Below are positions 17,778-27,409 of a DNA stretch of 64,000 nucleotides, one piece after another. The stretch is from contig NZ_JOJL01000008.1 of assembly GCF_000721705.1 (NCBI RefSeq), forward strand, positions 186,001 through 250,000. Direction: 5' to 3'. The notes beneath the pieces are model-generated. The model worked only from the letters and a program-made list of their open reading frames with translations, did not search any database and was not told where the DNA came from. Made by a program: the position numbers and the translations under genes. Each line of letters begins with the position of its first letter. The first letter of the stretch is position 1. Source of the stretch: Actinoplanes subtropicus (lineage in GTDB: Bacteria > Actinomycetota > Actinomycetes > Mycobacteriales > Micromonosporaceae).

Positions 17778-19363
17778 TCGAACGGCACACGGTCGACGGC
17801 GTGCCGGCCCTGCTGGCCCCACCCACCGGCCCGACCCGGGCCGGGCTCGCCTTCCGGGTCGGCCAAGTCGACGAGCCGTTGGCCCGCCGTGGCATCACCC
17901 GCCTCGCCGCGCACGACGGCGCCGTCGGGCCCGAGTTCACCTCCTTCCACGTGCAGGGTGACGAGTCGGCGACCGCCGCCTTCCTCACCGGCGTCTGCGC
18001 GTCGCTGCGCGAGCCGCCGACGGACCGACTCGCCGCCCTCGCCGCCCTCGCCACTGTCGATCCGCTCCGGGCCGAGCCGCTGTGGCGCAGGCGGCACGGC
18101 GCGCGCGACTACGGCCTGGCCGCCTACCCGGAATGGGGTTTGCCGGCGATCACCGAGGACGACCTGCGGGAGTGGGTGGGACGCTGGTTCACCCGGGAGA
18201 ACGCGGTGCTCTGGGTGGCCGGCGACCGGATACCCGCCGGCCTGCGGCTCGACCTCCCGTCCGGGATCCGGCACGACCCGCCGGCACCCTCGTCGGCATT
18301 ATCGGTCACGCCGGCGTTCTTTTCGGCCGGGCCGGACCTGATCGGGTGGAGCGCCGTGGCGCCCCGGTCGGCCGCCACCTCGGTCTTCGCCGCGCTGCTG
18401 GAGCGGATGATGTCCCGCGATCCGCGGGTCGACCAGCAGCCCCTCGGTGCGGACACGATGCTGGTCAGCGCGATCGCCGACGCGTTGCCGGGCGCGCTGA
18501 TCGACCTGCTCGCCACTCTCCGGGTCGGCCGGGTCGACGAGGCCGACCTGACCGCGGTGGTCGCCGAGCGGATCGAGGCGCTCCGGCACGCCGAGGAGAC
18601 CACCGACCGCCTGCGCGCGCAGGCTTTCCGGCTCCTGCTCGGCCGCGAGGTCGAGCAGCTCGAGGACGAGATCGCACGACTGCGCGCGGTGACCGTCGCG
18701 GACGTGGCCGAGGTGGCCACCGCGGCCTGGCGGACCGTCCTGCTGATGTCACCCACGCCGGCCGACTGGGCAGGCTTCGCCGCCGCCCCGACCTACTCGG
18801 CGTCGGCGGTGCCCGGAACGACCTATCGGTCGTTAGAGGACGAAAACCGCCGGCTCATCGTGGGCGAGGAGGGCGTCAGCACCGTCGATGCCGAAAACCT
18901 TGCGACCGTACGCGCGGCCGACTGCGTCCTGATGCGCTCCTGGCCGGACGGCGCCCGCCACCTGCTCGGCCCCGACGGCATCGACATCCGGGTGGAGCCG
19001 ACCCTGTTCGCGAACGGCCCGGCAGCGGTGGCCGCGATCGACGCGCTGATCGCCCCCGGGATCCGCGTCGACCAGCCGGCCCGCGACACGGCGCAGATCC
19101 CTCGGCCCCGCGCCCGGGCGCGCGGTGGCCCGGCCTGGTGGCGGGAGCTGGCGCAGGGGTGGCGCCGGGCGCACTGGCGGCTGCGGTGGTCGTTCGCCGG
19201 CGCCCTGATCGGTGCGGTCGGCTTCACGGTGGTCGCCGGGCAGGCCGCGATCGAGTCGGCACGGACCAGCGATGCCCTCTACACCCTGGCCGTTGCGGTG
19301 CTCTGCGTCGGCGTCTTCGGCCGTGCCGCCTGGAAGCGAGCGGCGCTCCTGCGGGCGACGTAA
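17774..19363 (+). CDS. membrane-anchored M16 (insulinase)-like protein lacking the zinc motif
   Basis: A 529-residue protein. The first about 430 residues follow an M16 peptidase layout: GLAFRVGQVDEPLARRGITRL near the N-terminus, an ENAVLWVAGDRI segment typical of the domain, and a second M16-like half. Where active M16 enzymes have HxxEH the sequence is RLAAHD, so the first His and the Glu are missing. The C-terminus has two transmembrane helices (WSFAGALIGAVGFTVVAGQ and LYTLAVAVLCVGVFGRAAW). I infer a non-catalytic, membrane-bound M16 relative. It is coupled to the upstream TPR-like gene. Confidence 0.7.
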   Translation: MIERHTVDGVPALLAPPTGPTRAGLAFRVGQVDEPLARRGITRLAAHDGAVGPEFTSFHVQGDESATAAFLTGVCASLREPPTDRLAALAALATVDPLRAEPLWRRRHGARDYGLAAYPEWGLPAITEDDLREWVGRWFTRENAVLWVAGDRIPAGLRLDLPSGIRHDPPAPSSALSVTPAFFSAGPDLIGWSAVAPRSAATSVFAALLERMMSRDPRVDQQPLGADTMLVSAIADALPGALIDLLATLRVGRVDEADLTAVVAERIEALRHAEETTDRLRAQAFRLLLGREVEQLEDEIARLRAVTVADVAEVATAAWRTVLLMSPTPADWAGFAAAPTYSASAVPGTTYRSLEDENRRLIVGEEGVSTVDAENLATVRAADCVLMRSWPDGARHLLGPDGIDIRVEPTLFANGPAAVAAIDALIAPGIRVDQPARDTAQIPRPRARARGGPAWWRELAQGWRRAHWRLRWSFAGALIGAVGFTVVAGQAAIESARTSDALYTLAVAVLCVGVFGRAAWKRAALLRAT

Positions 19364-19457
19364 GCCCTTGAGCCGGCGGCTTGCCGCTCACGTTGGTGGA
19401 CATGGTGTGGCGGACGCCGGGCAGGCTCTCCAAGGTCTCGGCTGCGGAACTGACCCG

Positions 19458-19493
19458 CGACTCCGATTTCCTTACCGTCCGGTGACGGAGTCG
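19458..19493. other. inverted repeat between the M16-like gene and the molybdoenzyme gene
   Basis: CGACTCCG at 19458-19465 and its exact complement at 19486-19493, with a smaller ACCG/CGGT stem inside the loop. It could be a terminator for the upstream gene or an operator, 34 nt before the next start. No U-tract. Confidence 0.4.
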
Positions 19494-19526
19494 TCGGGTG
19501 GGGGGTTGGCGGAGCACGATGAGGGG

Positions 19527-21218
19527 GTGAATCTTTCGGTGCGCGCCGGGGTCGCCGGTGTGGTGGCGGCCGGCCTGGCGGTGGGGGTCGCCGAGGTGGT
19601 GGCGGTCTGGACCGGGCCGTTGTCGGCGCCGTTGCTTGCGGTTGGTGGCGTGGTGGTGGACAACGTGCCGCCGGGGGTCAAGGACTTCGGGGTGCAGGTC
19701 TTCGGGGTGCATGACAAGACCGCGCTGATCACCGGTACGGCGATTCTGCTGGCGGCGTACGCGTTCGGGCTCGGCGTGGTGGCGGTGCGGTCCTGGCGGC
19801 TGGCGCTGGTGGGGATCGGGCTGTTCGCGGCGGTCGGCGTGGCGTCGGCGCTGACCCGGCACGACGCGGGGGTCGCGGCGGCGCTGCCGACGCTGGTCGG
19901 GGCCGGGCTGGCGGTCTGGGCGCTGCGCTATCTGCTCGACCTGGCGGGCGCCGAGCTCGCGACGACCGCGCCGGCCCGGGAGAAGGCGCTGGTCGGGGCC
20001 GGTGGGGGACGGGTGACCGCGGGTGCGCGGGCGGGCGGCGGTTCGGGCGGGAGCGTGACCACGCAGGACAGCCCGGCGGCGGGCGACGGCCCGGACCACG
20101 ACGGAGCCGTCGCCTCGAACCAGGGGACTCGTGCCCAACCGTACGATGTAGGGAATGGGGGAAGCCGGCGGCGCTTCCTCCAAGCGCTGGGGATCACGGC
20201 CGGCGTCTCGATTCTCGCCGGATTCGGTGGACGGCTGCTCACCTCGCGGAAGGCCGTCACGGCGGCGCGCAAGGCGGTCGTGCTGCCGGCGGCCCGGCAG
20301 ACGCCGCCGCCGCTGCCCGCGGGGGTGCAGGCGCCGGGGGCGACGCCTTACATTTCGGCGAACAAGGACTTCTACCGGATCGACACCTCGTTGTATCCGC
20401 CGCAGGTGGATCCCTCGACGTGGCAATTGCGGATCCACGGGATGGTGCGGAACCCGATCACGATCACCTGGGAGCAGTTGCTGCAGCGGCCGATGATCGA
20501 GCGGTACATCACGCTGACCTGCGTCTCCAACGAGGTGGGCGGGGATCTGATCGGGAACGCGCTGTGGCTGGGCACGCCGATCAAGGAACTGCTGGACGAG
20601 GCGGATCCGCTGCCGGGCGCCGATCAGGTGGTCCAGCGGTCGGTGGACGGGTGGACCTGCGGCAGTCCGACGGCGGCGCTGCGGGACGGGCGGGACGCGC
20701 TGCTCGCGGTGGGCATGAACGGCGAGGCGCTCCCTGTCCAGCACGGCTTCCCGGTGCGTATGGTGGTGCCAGGCCTGTATGGGTACGTGAGCGCATGCAA
20801 GTGGATCGCCGAGATCGAGTTGTCGCGCTTCGAGGACTTCGACGCGTACTGGGTACCGCGCGGCTGGTCGCAGCAGGCGCCGATCAAGACCGAGTCGCGG
20901 ATCGACACGCCGCGCGACGGGGCGCAACGGGATCCGGGCACGATCGTGGTGGCCGGGGTGGCCTGGGCGCAGCACCGGGGGATCAGCAAGGTCGAGGTGC
21001 AGATCGATCAGGAGCCGTGGGCGGTGGCGACGCTCGCCGAGACGGTCTCCAGCGACACCTGGCGGCAGTGGAGTTACCCCTGGCAGGCGACCAAGGGAGA
21101 GCACACGATCCGGGTACGCGCGACCGACAACACCGGTCAGACGCAGACCAGTACCCCCGCCGACCCGGCCCCGAACGGCGCCACCGGATGGCACTCCGTG
21201 CAGGTCACTGTCGGATAA
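19527..21218 (+). CDS. membrane molybdopterin-dependent oxidoreductase (sulfite-oxidase family)
   Basis: A 563-residue protein. Residues 1-150 hold about four transmembrane helices, followed by a flexible Gly/Ala/Thr linker. A twin-Arg-type segment SRRRFLQALG (213-222) then leads into another hydrophobic helix. The C-terminal part is an oxidoreductase molybdopterin domain with the molybdenum-ligand Cys332 in LTCVSNEVGG, DGWTCGSPTAAL and a Mo-co dimerisation-like domain at the end. The catalytic part should lie outside the membrane. GTG 19527 is used (AGGGGGTGA context). The substrate is unknown; sulfite or methionine sulfoxide type chemistry is known for the family. Confidence 0.87.
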   Translation: MNLSVRAGVAGVVAAGLAVGVAEVVAVWTGPLSAPLLAVGGVVVDNVPPGVKDFGVQVFGVHDKTALITGTAILLAAYAFGLGVVAVRSWRLALVGIGLFAAVGVASALTRHDAGVAAALPTLVGAGLAVWALRYLLDLAGAELATTAPAREKALVGAGGGRVTAGARAGGGSGGSVTTQDSPAAGDGPDHDGAVASNQGTRAQPYDVGNGGSRRRFLQALGITAGVSILAGFGGRLLTSRKAVTAARKAVVLPAARQTPPPLPAGVQAPGATPYISANKDFYRIDTSLYPPQVDPSTWQLRIHGMVRNPITITWEQLLQRPMIERYITLTCVSNEVGGDLIGNALWLGTPIKELLDEADPLPGADQVVQRSVDGWTCGSPTAALRDGRDALLAVGMNGEALPVQHGFPVRMVVPGLYGYVSACKWIAEIELSRFEDFDAYWVPRGWSQQAPIKTESRIDTPRDGAQRDPGTIVVAGVAWAQHRGISKVEVQIDQEPWAVATLAETVSSDTWRQWSYPWQATKGEHTIRVRATDNTGQTQTSTPADPAPNGATGWHSVQVTVG

Positions 21219-21371
21219 AACGCCTTCAGTCCGGTTAAGGGCGGCGGCGGGGTGGTTGGACGGGGCATTGGTCTGCCGACGCACTACCGGTCCGACTTGC
21301 GCGCGCAAGTCGCTCATACGGTGGCTTGCATGTCCACCGATGCGGTTGTTGAAGAACCGTCGAACAACGGA

Positions 21372-21397
21372 ACCCGGCCCCCTGCCGGGAGCCGGGT
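21372..21397 (-). terminator. possible whiB terminator hairpin
   Basis: ACCCGGC at 21372-21378 pairs with GCCGGGT at 21391-21397 across a 12-nt loop, 31 nt past the whiB stop. It lies between two convergent genes and may serve both. Confidence 0.45.
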
Positions 21398-21427
21398 CGT
21401 GGGGATCGTGCCCCGCGGCGGGCGGTC

Positions 21428-21817
21428 TCAGGCCGCCGGGGCCTGCCGCTGTGCCGGCACGGCAGACTTGTGGGGCCGTCCCAGGCGCGCCTCGAGCCGA
21501 ACAAGGTCGACCCGTCCGTGATGGCGGTCGGCGAGGTCCTCCCAGCCGACCGCGAGCAGCCGCAGCCGCTCCGCTTCGCTGAAACCTCCCCAGACCCCGT
21601 ACGGCTCGCGCACCGCGAGCGCATGCGCGGCGCATTCCGCCCGGACCGGGCACGCGCGGCACATGGTCTTGGCCTTCGCCTCGCGGCGGTTGCGGGACGA
21701 TCCGCGTTCGCCGTCCGGGTGGAAGAACTGCGAACTGTCACGGCCCCGGCAGAGCCCGAGGCGCTGCCAGTCCCACAGATCGGCGATGGGCCCGGGCAGT
21801 CGGCGAACGTTCGACAT
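21428..21817 (-). CDS. WhiB-family iron-sulfur regulator (WhiB3-like by position)
   Basis: A 129-residue protein with the four cluster-binding cysteines C23, C53, C56 and C62 (MCRACPVRAEC), the GVWGG turn (74-78) and a basic C-terminal tail for DNA contact. WhiB proteins carry a 4Fe-4S cluster and act with the principal sigma factor. In M. tuberculosis the WhiB gene between groEL1 and guaB2 is whiB3, so orthology is plausible but inferred from location. ATG 21817 follows a GGAGGG Shine-Dalgarno. It is divergent from the BldM-like gene. Confidence 0.93.
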   Translation of the reverse strand: MSNVRRLPGPIADLWDWQRLGLCRGRDSSQFFHPDGERGSSRNRREAKAKTMCRACPVRAECAAHALAVREPYGVWGGFSEAERLRLLAVGWEDLADRHHGRVDLVRLEARLGRPHKSAVPAQRQAPAA

Positions 21818-21900
21818 CTAACACCCTCCTCGCTCATGAGGGGCCTTGCTCAGGCCTGGCCGGGTGTTACCCCGGTGATCCCCGGCTCACACCCCGATCT

Positions 21901-21930
21901 TCGATGTCTTCATGAACCGCATGACATCGA
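21901..21930. promoter_or_regulatory. candidate operator in the whiB / bldM-like intergenic region
   Basis: A perfect 8-bp inverted repeat, TCGATGTC at 21901-21908 and GACATCGA at 21923-21930, with a 14-nt spacer holding a small TTCATGAA palindrome. It sits in the 210-nt gap between divergent regulator genes. The binding protein is unknown. Confidence 0.45.
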
Positions 21931-22027
21931 CCGAGCAACTCATACCGATCTTTCCCATTTTTTCCATCTAAAGCGCGTAATGCTGCGGCCCTCGCGTGAT
22001 CTCCTCTGAGAGAGAAGGAGGATCACT

Positions 22028-22870
22028 GTGCGTACCGTCCTCGTGTGCGTCCGTACCCCGCTGGCGGCCCAGACCGTCGCGTCCACCGCGGCCCGGCTCG
22101 GCATGACCGGCGTCGTCCGGACCGCGGTCAGCGAGACCGAGGCCATGATCCGACTGGCTGAACGGCCGGCCGAAGTGGTCCTCGCCGACACCGCCGTGAC
22201 TCGTCCCGACAGCGTCGGCTTCACCCGGCGCGTCCTCGCCCGCGCTCCCCAGGCGCAGGTGGTGCTCTTCGGCGCCGAAGACCCGCGGGTGGCCGCGGCG
22301 GCGGTCGCGGCCGGCGCCCGTGGCGTCATCCGCGGCGTCGAGCACGACCTGGTCAGCGTCGTCGCCAAGGCGCTGCTGCTCCTCCTGCTGCCGGTCCGGC
22401 CGCAGGGCCTGCCGATCAACGGAAACGCGCAGCCGGCGGGGGTCGTCGGCGGCGCGCGGAACAACAACTCCGCCGCGGCCCGCGCCTACCAGAACGGCAT
22501 CAGCGTGGGCGCGCCGAACGCCGCGGCCGTGCCGGCCATGCTGCCCAGCTCACCGATGGTGCCGTCGCAGCGCGGCGACGCCCCGATCGACCCGGCCACC
22601 GGCCGGCCGATGGTCGCCTGGCCCGGCAACGAGGCCGGGGTCGGCGTGGCCGAGGCCCAGCCGACCGGGCGGCGGCTCACGCTGACCGAGCGTGAGCTTC
22701 AGGTGCTGCGCGGAATGGCGGACGGCAAGAGCAACGCCGAGATCGGCCGCGAATTGTTCGTCTCGGAGGACACCGTCAAGACCCACGCCCGCCGCTTGTT
22801 CCGCAAGCTCGGGGCGCGCGACCGGGCGCATGCCGTCGCGGCCGGCTTCCGGGCCGGTCTGGTGGCCTGA
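22028..22870 (+). CDS. BldM-like orphan response regulator with divergent receiver and long linker
   Basis: A 280-residue protein. The N-terminal 115 residues follow the receiver fold but the acidic pair is replaced (VLVCVRTP) and the conserved Lys is not evident (RGVIRGVEHD). An Asp at the phospho-acceptor position remains (D54, VVLADTAV). A low-complexity linker of about 80 residues (Asn, Pro, Ala, Gly-rich) follows. The C-terminal LuxR-type HTH (RELQVLRGMADGKSNAEIGR and EDTVKTHARRLFRKLGARDR) closely resembles Streptomyces BldM as I remember it. It probably acts without phosphorylation. GTG 22028 has an AGAAGGAG Shine-Dalgarno. Confidence 0.88.
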   Translation: MRTVLVCVRTPLAAQTVASTAARLGMTGVVRTAVSETEAMIRLAERPAEVVLADTAVTRPDSVGFTRRVLARAPQAQVVLFGAEDPRVAAAAVAAGARGVIRGVEHDLVSVVAKALLLLLLPVRPQGLPINGNAQPAGVVGGARNNNSAAARAYQNGISVGAPNAAAVPAMLPSSPMVPSQRGDAPIDPATGRPMVAWPGNEAGVGVAEAQPTGRRLTLTERELQVLRGMADGKSNAEIGRELFVSEDTVKTHARRLFRKLGARDRAHAVAAGFRAGLVA

Positions 22871-22876
22871 CTTTGG

Positions 22877-22910
22877 TGAGGGGACCTACGACTCGTCGTC
22901 GGTCCCCTCA
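22877..22910. terminator. bidirectional terminator between the BldM-like gene and DUF5319
   Basis: A perfect 10-bp stem, TGAGGGGACC at 22877-22886 and its complement at 22901-22910, with a 14-nt loop. The right arm lies inside the final codons of the convergent DUF5319 gene. Confidence 0.7.
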
Positions 22911-23284
22911 GTGAGGGTGTCGTGCACGCCGTCGGCGTAGCCTCGCGCATATTCCCAGGTCACGTAGTGATCGGGGTCGGGGTCGTAGGCCGGCTCGTGC
23001 ACCCGGGGGCGGCCGCTCTCGAGCAGGTGACGCAGGTTGCCACGGAGCAGGTCCCAGTCGAAGTAGTGCGGCTCGTGGCAATCCTCGCACTCGATGACCA
23101 GCCCACGGATGCCGGTGGGACTCAACAGCGCCTGGTAGATCTCCAGGTCGGAGAGGTCCTCGAGGACATCCTGCCGCTCGGCCTCGGTCAGCGGCTCGGC
23201 CTCGGCGTCGTCGCCGATGTCCTCGAGACCGGCGGCCGGGTCGGTCGGGTCACCGTTGAACGGGTCAATGGGCTCATCCTGCAC
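22886..23284 (-). CDS. DUF5319 family conserved actinobacterial protein
   Basis: A 132-residue acidic soluble protein (QDEPIDPFNGDPTDPAAGLED at the start, IECEDCHEPHYFDWDLL in the middle). The C-x-x-C-H-x-x-H cluster (ECEDCHEPH) looks like a small zinc-binding site. The DUF5319 protein beside guaB2 in M. tuberculosis (Rv3412) has about the same length. GTG 23284 is the likely start; no Shine-Dalgarno is correctly spaced, but TACGGT (TANNNT) ends 6 nt upstream, which suggests a leaderless transcript. Confidence 0.82.
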   Translation of the reverse strand: MQDEPIDPFNGDPTDPAAGLEDIGDDAEAEPLTEAERQDVLEDLSDLEIYQALLSPTGIRGLVIECEDCHEPHYFDWDLLRGNLRHLLESGRPRVHEPAYDPDPDHYVTWEYARGYADGVHDTLTEGTDDES

Positions 23285-23397
23285 CCCCTTACCGTACTCA
23301 CCTCGGGCGGATGTGTGCTGGCCCGCACGTCCTGTCCGTCGCACGAGAGCGCACCGGCCGGATGGGTACGATGAACCATCCGTCTTCCGGCAGTTAG

Positions 23398-24894
<1,497 letters not shown>

Positions 24895-24909
24895 AGAGGG
24901 CTGAAGAAG

Positions 24910-26028
24910 ATGCGTGACGTCGTGGAGATCGGCCTCGGTAAGACCGCCCAGCGCGGCTACCACCTGGACGACATCGCCATCGTCCCGAGCCGGCGCACCC
25001 GCGACGTGGACGACGTGTCCACCGAGTGGCGCGTCGACGCGTACCCCTTCAAGATTCCCTGCGTCGCGCATCCGTCCGATGCCACCATGAGCCCACAGTC
25101 GGCGATCGCCCTGGGCCGCCTCGGCGGCCTGGGCGTGCTCAACGCCGAGGGCCTGTGGACGCGGTACGAGGACCCCACCAAGATCCTGGAGGAGCTGGCG
25201 TCGCTCGGTGAGGACGCCGACGCCACCAAGCGCCTGCAGGAGGTGTACGCCGAGCCGATCAAGCCGGAGCTGATCGCCGAGCGGGTCAAGACGATCCGGG
25301 AGGCCGGCGTGACGGTCGCCGTCCGGGTGTCGCCGCAGCACACGCTGACGCTCGCCCCGGTGGTGCTGGACGCCGGCGTCGACCTGCTGGTCATCCAGGG
25401 CACGCTGGTCAGCGCCGAGCACGTCTCGACGACCGACGAGCCGCTGAACCTCAAGGAGTTCATCGCCGACCTCGACCTGCCGGTGATCGTCGGCGGCTGC
25501 ACCGACTACAAGACGGCGCTGCATCTGATGCGCACCGGCGCGGCCGGCGTGATCGTGGGTGTCGGCGCCGACGAGTGGTCGACCACCGACACGGTGCTGG
25601 GCATCCGGGTGCCGATGGCCACCGCGATCGCCGACGCCGCGGCCGCCCGCCGCGACTACCTGGACGAGACCGGCGGCCGCTACGTTCACCTGATCGCGGA
25701 CGGCGGGATCAGCACATCGGGTGACATCGCGAAGGCGATCGGCTGCGGCGCCGACGCGGTGATGCTCGGCGAGCCGCTGTCGCTGGCCGAGGGCGCGCCG
25801 GCCGGGGGTGCCTGGTGGCACTCGTCGGCGAGCCACCCGTCGCTGCCGCGCGGGGGCTTCTGCATCGCCGGCGAGCCGGACGGCACGCTGGAGGAGTTGC
25901 TGTTCGGCCCGGCCGACCGGCCCGACGGGCAGCTCAACCTGTTCGGCGGGCTGCGGCGGGCGATGGCGAAATGCGGGTACCGGGACGTCAAGGAGTTCCA
26001 GAAGGTCGCGCTTGTTCTCGACAAGTAG
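24910..26028 (+). CDS. guaB3: GuaB3-family IMP dehydrogenase-related protein
   Basis: A 372-residue TIM-barrel protein of the IMPDH/GMPR superfamily without CBS domains. It begins MRDVVEIGLGKTAQRGYHLD and contains [21 protein letters not shown]. At the place of the IMPDH catalytic loop it reads GADEWSTTDTVLG, so the nucleophilic Cys is replaced by Ser224, with two extra residues. The phosphate-binding GGI and SGDIAKA elements are kept. A GuaB3 from a cyanobacterium has been reported to have IMPDH activity; whether this actinobacterial form is catalytic is unclear. The 3' end overlaps the next gene by 17 nt. Confidence 0.92.
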   Translation: MRDVVEIGLGKTAQRGYHLDDIAIVPSRRTRDVDDVSTEWRVDAYPFKIPCVAHPSDATMSPQSAIALGRLGGLGVLNAEGLWTRYEDPTKILEELASLGEDADATKRLQEVYAEPIKPELIAERVKTIREAGVTVAVRVSPQHTLTLAPVVLDAGVDLLVIQGTLVSAEHVSTTDEPLNLKEFIADLDLPVIVGGCTDYKTALHLMRTGAAGVIVGVGADEWSTTDTVLGIRVPMATAIADAAAARRDYLDETGGRYVHLIADGGISTSGDIAKAIGCGADAVMLGEPLSLAEGAPAGGAWWHSSASHPSLPRGGFCIAGEPDGTLEELLFGPADRPDGQLNLFGGLRRAMAKCGYRDVKEFQKVALVLDK

Positions 26029-27406
26029 GGCGGGTCTTCTGCTCCTCGCGGTGCTGCTGGGCGGGTGTTCGTCATCGGCCCCGTCCGGCAGCCCTGATTT
26101 TCGCCCGGGCGCGCCCGGCGCCGGCGACCCGTATTTCCCCACCTACGGCAACGGTGGCTACGACGTCTCCGGATATGACGTTAATGTCCGGTATGACCCG
26201 GCGACGAAGACCCTGCGTGGCACCGCCACGATCACCGCGACGGCTACGCAGGATTTGTCCAAATTTGACCTCGACCTGGCGCGCCTTGCCGCCTCGAAGG
26301 TCACTGTGGACGGCGCTGCGGCCACCTCCTCCGCCAACGGCAACGAGCTCGTGATCACCCCGGCGACCGGCATCCGGATAAATAGGAAATTTACCATTAT
26401 TGTCGACTACAGTGGCAGCCCGGGGCAACTGGCGAACAAGACCCTGGGTGACGGCGGCTGGCTGAACACTACCGACGGCGCCCTCGCCCTCGGCCAGCCA
26501 GAATCGGCCAGCACCTGGTTCCCGGTCAACGACCACCCCTCGGACAAGGCAACCTTCCAGCTCGAGATGACCGTCCCCGACGGCCTGTCCGTGCTCAGCA
26601 TCGGTGTGCCCGGCCCGAAGACCACCGCCGGCGGCTGGACCACCTGGCGCTGGACCGAGAACTCGCCGCTGGCCAGCTACCTGTCCACTGTGATCATCGG
26701 GAAGTACCGGGTCACCACGACCACCCACGACGGCAAGCCGATGATCACCGCGGTGCCCGACTCGTTGCCCGCCGACGGGCCGGCCGCGAAGTCGCTGGCC
26801 CGGACGGGGGAGATCGCCGACTTCCTGGCCACCCAGTTCGGTCCGTACCCGTTCGACGCGTACGGCGGAATCGTGGTGAACGACGACCGGATCCGGTACG
26901 CGCTGGAGACGCAGTCCCGCCCCACGTACAGCGCATCGTTCTTCGCCACCGACCCGAACCCGGTGGTGATCGCGCACGAGCTCGCCCACCAGTGGTTCGG
27001 CGACAGCGTCGCCCTCGAACGCTGGCAGGACATCTGGCTCAACGAGGGCTTCGCCACCTACGCCGAGTGGCTGTGGCAGCAGCACGCGGGCACCGACACG
27101 ATGGCGTCGATCTTCGACCGGACGTACCGCGGCTTCGACTGGAACCAGACGCCCGGCGACCCCGGCGTCGAGCACCTGTTCGGCGACGCTGTCTACGACC
27201 GCGGCGGAATGACCGTGTATGCACTACGCGAGACGATCGGCGACGCCGCCTTCGCGACGCTGCTCACCACCTGGACCAGCACGTACAAGGATCGCAACGC
27301 GGACACCGCCGAGCTGATCAAGATGGCCGAGCAGGTGTCCGGCAAGGACCTCGGCGCCTTCTTTCAAAGCTGGCTGTATGGCAAGACCGCCCCGCCGCGC
27401 CCCTGA
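26012..27406 (+). CDS. secreted lipoprotein aminopeptidase, M1 family
   Basis: A 464-residue M1 zinc aminopeptidase anchored as a lipoprotein. The TTG at 26012 gives MFSTSRAGLLLLAVLLGGC, a clean lipoprotein signal (Cys19), and has GAAGG 6 nt upstream. The zinc site is HELAHQWFG (H322, E323, H326) with E345 in LNEGFATYAEW. The substrate-binding loop is ALETQSRPTY rather than G-x-M-E-N. The large C-terminal domain of typical 850-residue PepN proteins is absent, which is usual for the short secreted actinobacterial class. It overlaps guaB3. Confidence 0.9.
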   Translation: MFSTSRAGLLLLAVLLGGCSSSAPSGSPDFRPGAPGAGDPYFPTYGNGGYDVSGYDVNVRYDPATKTLRGTATITATATQDLSKFDLDLARLAASKVTVDGAAATSSANGNELVITPATGIRINRKFTIIVDYSGSPGQLANKTLGDGGWLNTTDGALALGQPESASTWFPVNDHPSDKATFQLEMTVPDGLSVLSIGVPGPKTTAGGWTTWRWTENSPLASYLSTVIIGKYRVTTTTHDGKPMITAVPDSLPADGPAAKSLARTGEIADFLATQFGPYPFDAYGGIVVNDDRIRYALETQSRPTYSASFFATDPNPVVIAHELAHQWFGDSVALERWQDIWLNEGFATYAEWLWQQHAGTDTMASIFDRTYRGFDWNQTPGDPGVEHLFGDAVYDRGGMTVYALRETIGDAAFATLLTTWTSTYKDRNADTAELIKMAEQVSGKDLGAFFQSWLYGKTAPPRP

Positions 27407-27409
27407 GGG

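Noticed and set aside
19212..19526. Longer N-terminus for the molybdoenzyme
   Set aside because: The extension overlaps the end of the M16-like gene and lacks a ribosome site; GTG 19527 directly precedes the first membrane helix.
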